A stretch of DNA of 45,596 nucleotides from Enterococcus hulanensis. Its GTDB lineage: Bacteria; Bacillota; Bacilli; Lactobacillales; Enterococcaceae. Of the stretch, positions 45,480 through 45,596 are shown piece after piece. The first letter of the stretch is position 1, and every line of letters starts with the position of its first letter. The notes beneath the pieces were generated by a model. That model was not told the DNA's origin. It did no database searches and saw only the letters and a list, made by a program, of their open reading frames with translations. The stretch spans positions 1-45,596 of the forward strand of contig NZ_BJED01000028.1 in NCBI RefSeq assembly GCF_005405485.1, given 5' to 3'. A program made the position numbers and the translations under genes.

Positions 45480-45494
45480 CTTTGATCATCAAAG
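45480..45494. promoter_or_regulatory. Third FabT-type palindrome
   Basis: CTTTGAT-C-ATCAAAG is a perfect 7-1-7 palindrome of the FabT pattern, about 100 bases upstream of the other two. It may control a gene beyond the window edge or help regulation of the fab promoter from a distance. Confidence 0.55.
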
Positions 45495-45559
45495 GAATTA
45501 ATCAGAACCACCCGTGAAAACGCAATGTCATTAACTTAAGCATCTTGACAAATAAACAC

Positions 45560-45596
45560 TAGCTTCGTTTGAAGAATTGTTCTTCAAACGAAGCTA
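45560..45596. terminator. Hairpin at the right edge
   Basis: TAGCTTCGTTTGAAGAA and TTCTTCAAACGAAGCTA are perfect 17-base arms around three bases. It resembles a terminator stem, but the sequence that would show a T run on the plus strand is outside the window, and the minus strand has only a weak one. Confidence 0.6.

Overview
The window looks like core chromosome of a low-GC Gram-positive coccus of the Enterococcaceae, most likely an Enterococcus or a close relative. This rests on gene content and order: a fab/acc operon led by the MarR-type regulator FabT, the yqeG-yqeH-yhbY-nadD-yqeK-rsfS-yqeM block, the rhomboid-yqgQ-glcK neighbourhood, a thrS T-box leader, and a DUF3042 microprotein. Species is not determined. 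Nearly all genes are on the minus strand. I see no tRNA, rRNA, CRISPR array, prophage or intact mobile element; the only mobile trace is a decayed IS30-type transposase fragment at the left edge.

Layout from the left: (1) IS30 remnant, then galactose genes galE-galT-galR (transcribed leftward) with a large palindrome over the galE promoter and no galK or galM; (2) the divergent DUF3042 gene, an FAD/NAD(P)-binding protein and a HAD phosphatase; (3) a rhodanese-like protein without its catalytic Cys, glucokinase, YqgQ, a DUF1697 protein, a rhomboid protease and 5-formyltetrahydrofolate cyclo-ligase; (4) an iron(III)-chelate ABC importer (ATPase, two permeases) ending in an SGNH esterase, with a divergent binding lipoprotein and Fur-like boxes between; (5) a two-gene envelope unit of unknown function, rpmG, glutathione peroxidase and a class B penicillin-binding protein; (6) thrS with its T-box, a small tautomerase, two VOC-fold proteins and a HelD-type helicase; (7) a YebC-family protein, then the yqe ribosome-biogenesis/NAD/tRNA-modification block; (8) a polar amino acid ABC importer with two similar binding lipoproteins; (9) the type II fatty acid synthesis operon fabT-fabH-acpP-fabD-fabG-fabF-accB-fabZ-accC-accD-accA, with FabT-type palindromes upstream.

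How parts work together: the acc and fab genes make malonyl-ACP and elongate it, but the cluster has no enoyl-ACP reductase, so that step must be encoded elsewhere. FabT probably represses its own promoter and so the operon. The iron operon, its divergent lipoprotein and the esterase could form an uptake-and-release unit for an ester-type ferric siderophore; the esterase's part in this is a hypothesis. galE and galT give part of the Leloir pathway; glucokinase feeds glycolysis.

Most of the window is ordinary housekeeping DNA. The items I would look at first are the SGNH esterase in the iron operon, the probable non-canonical start codon of rsfS, the missing fabK, the palindromic operators at gal and fab, and a 14-bp inverted repeat with DnaA-box-like arms upstream of the PBP gene. 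I do not see a clear, wholly new multi-gene system.
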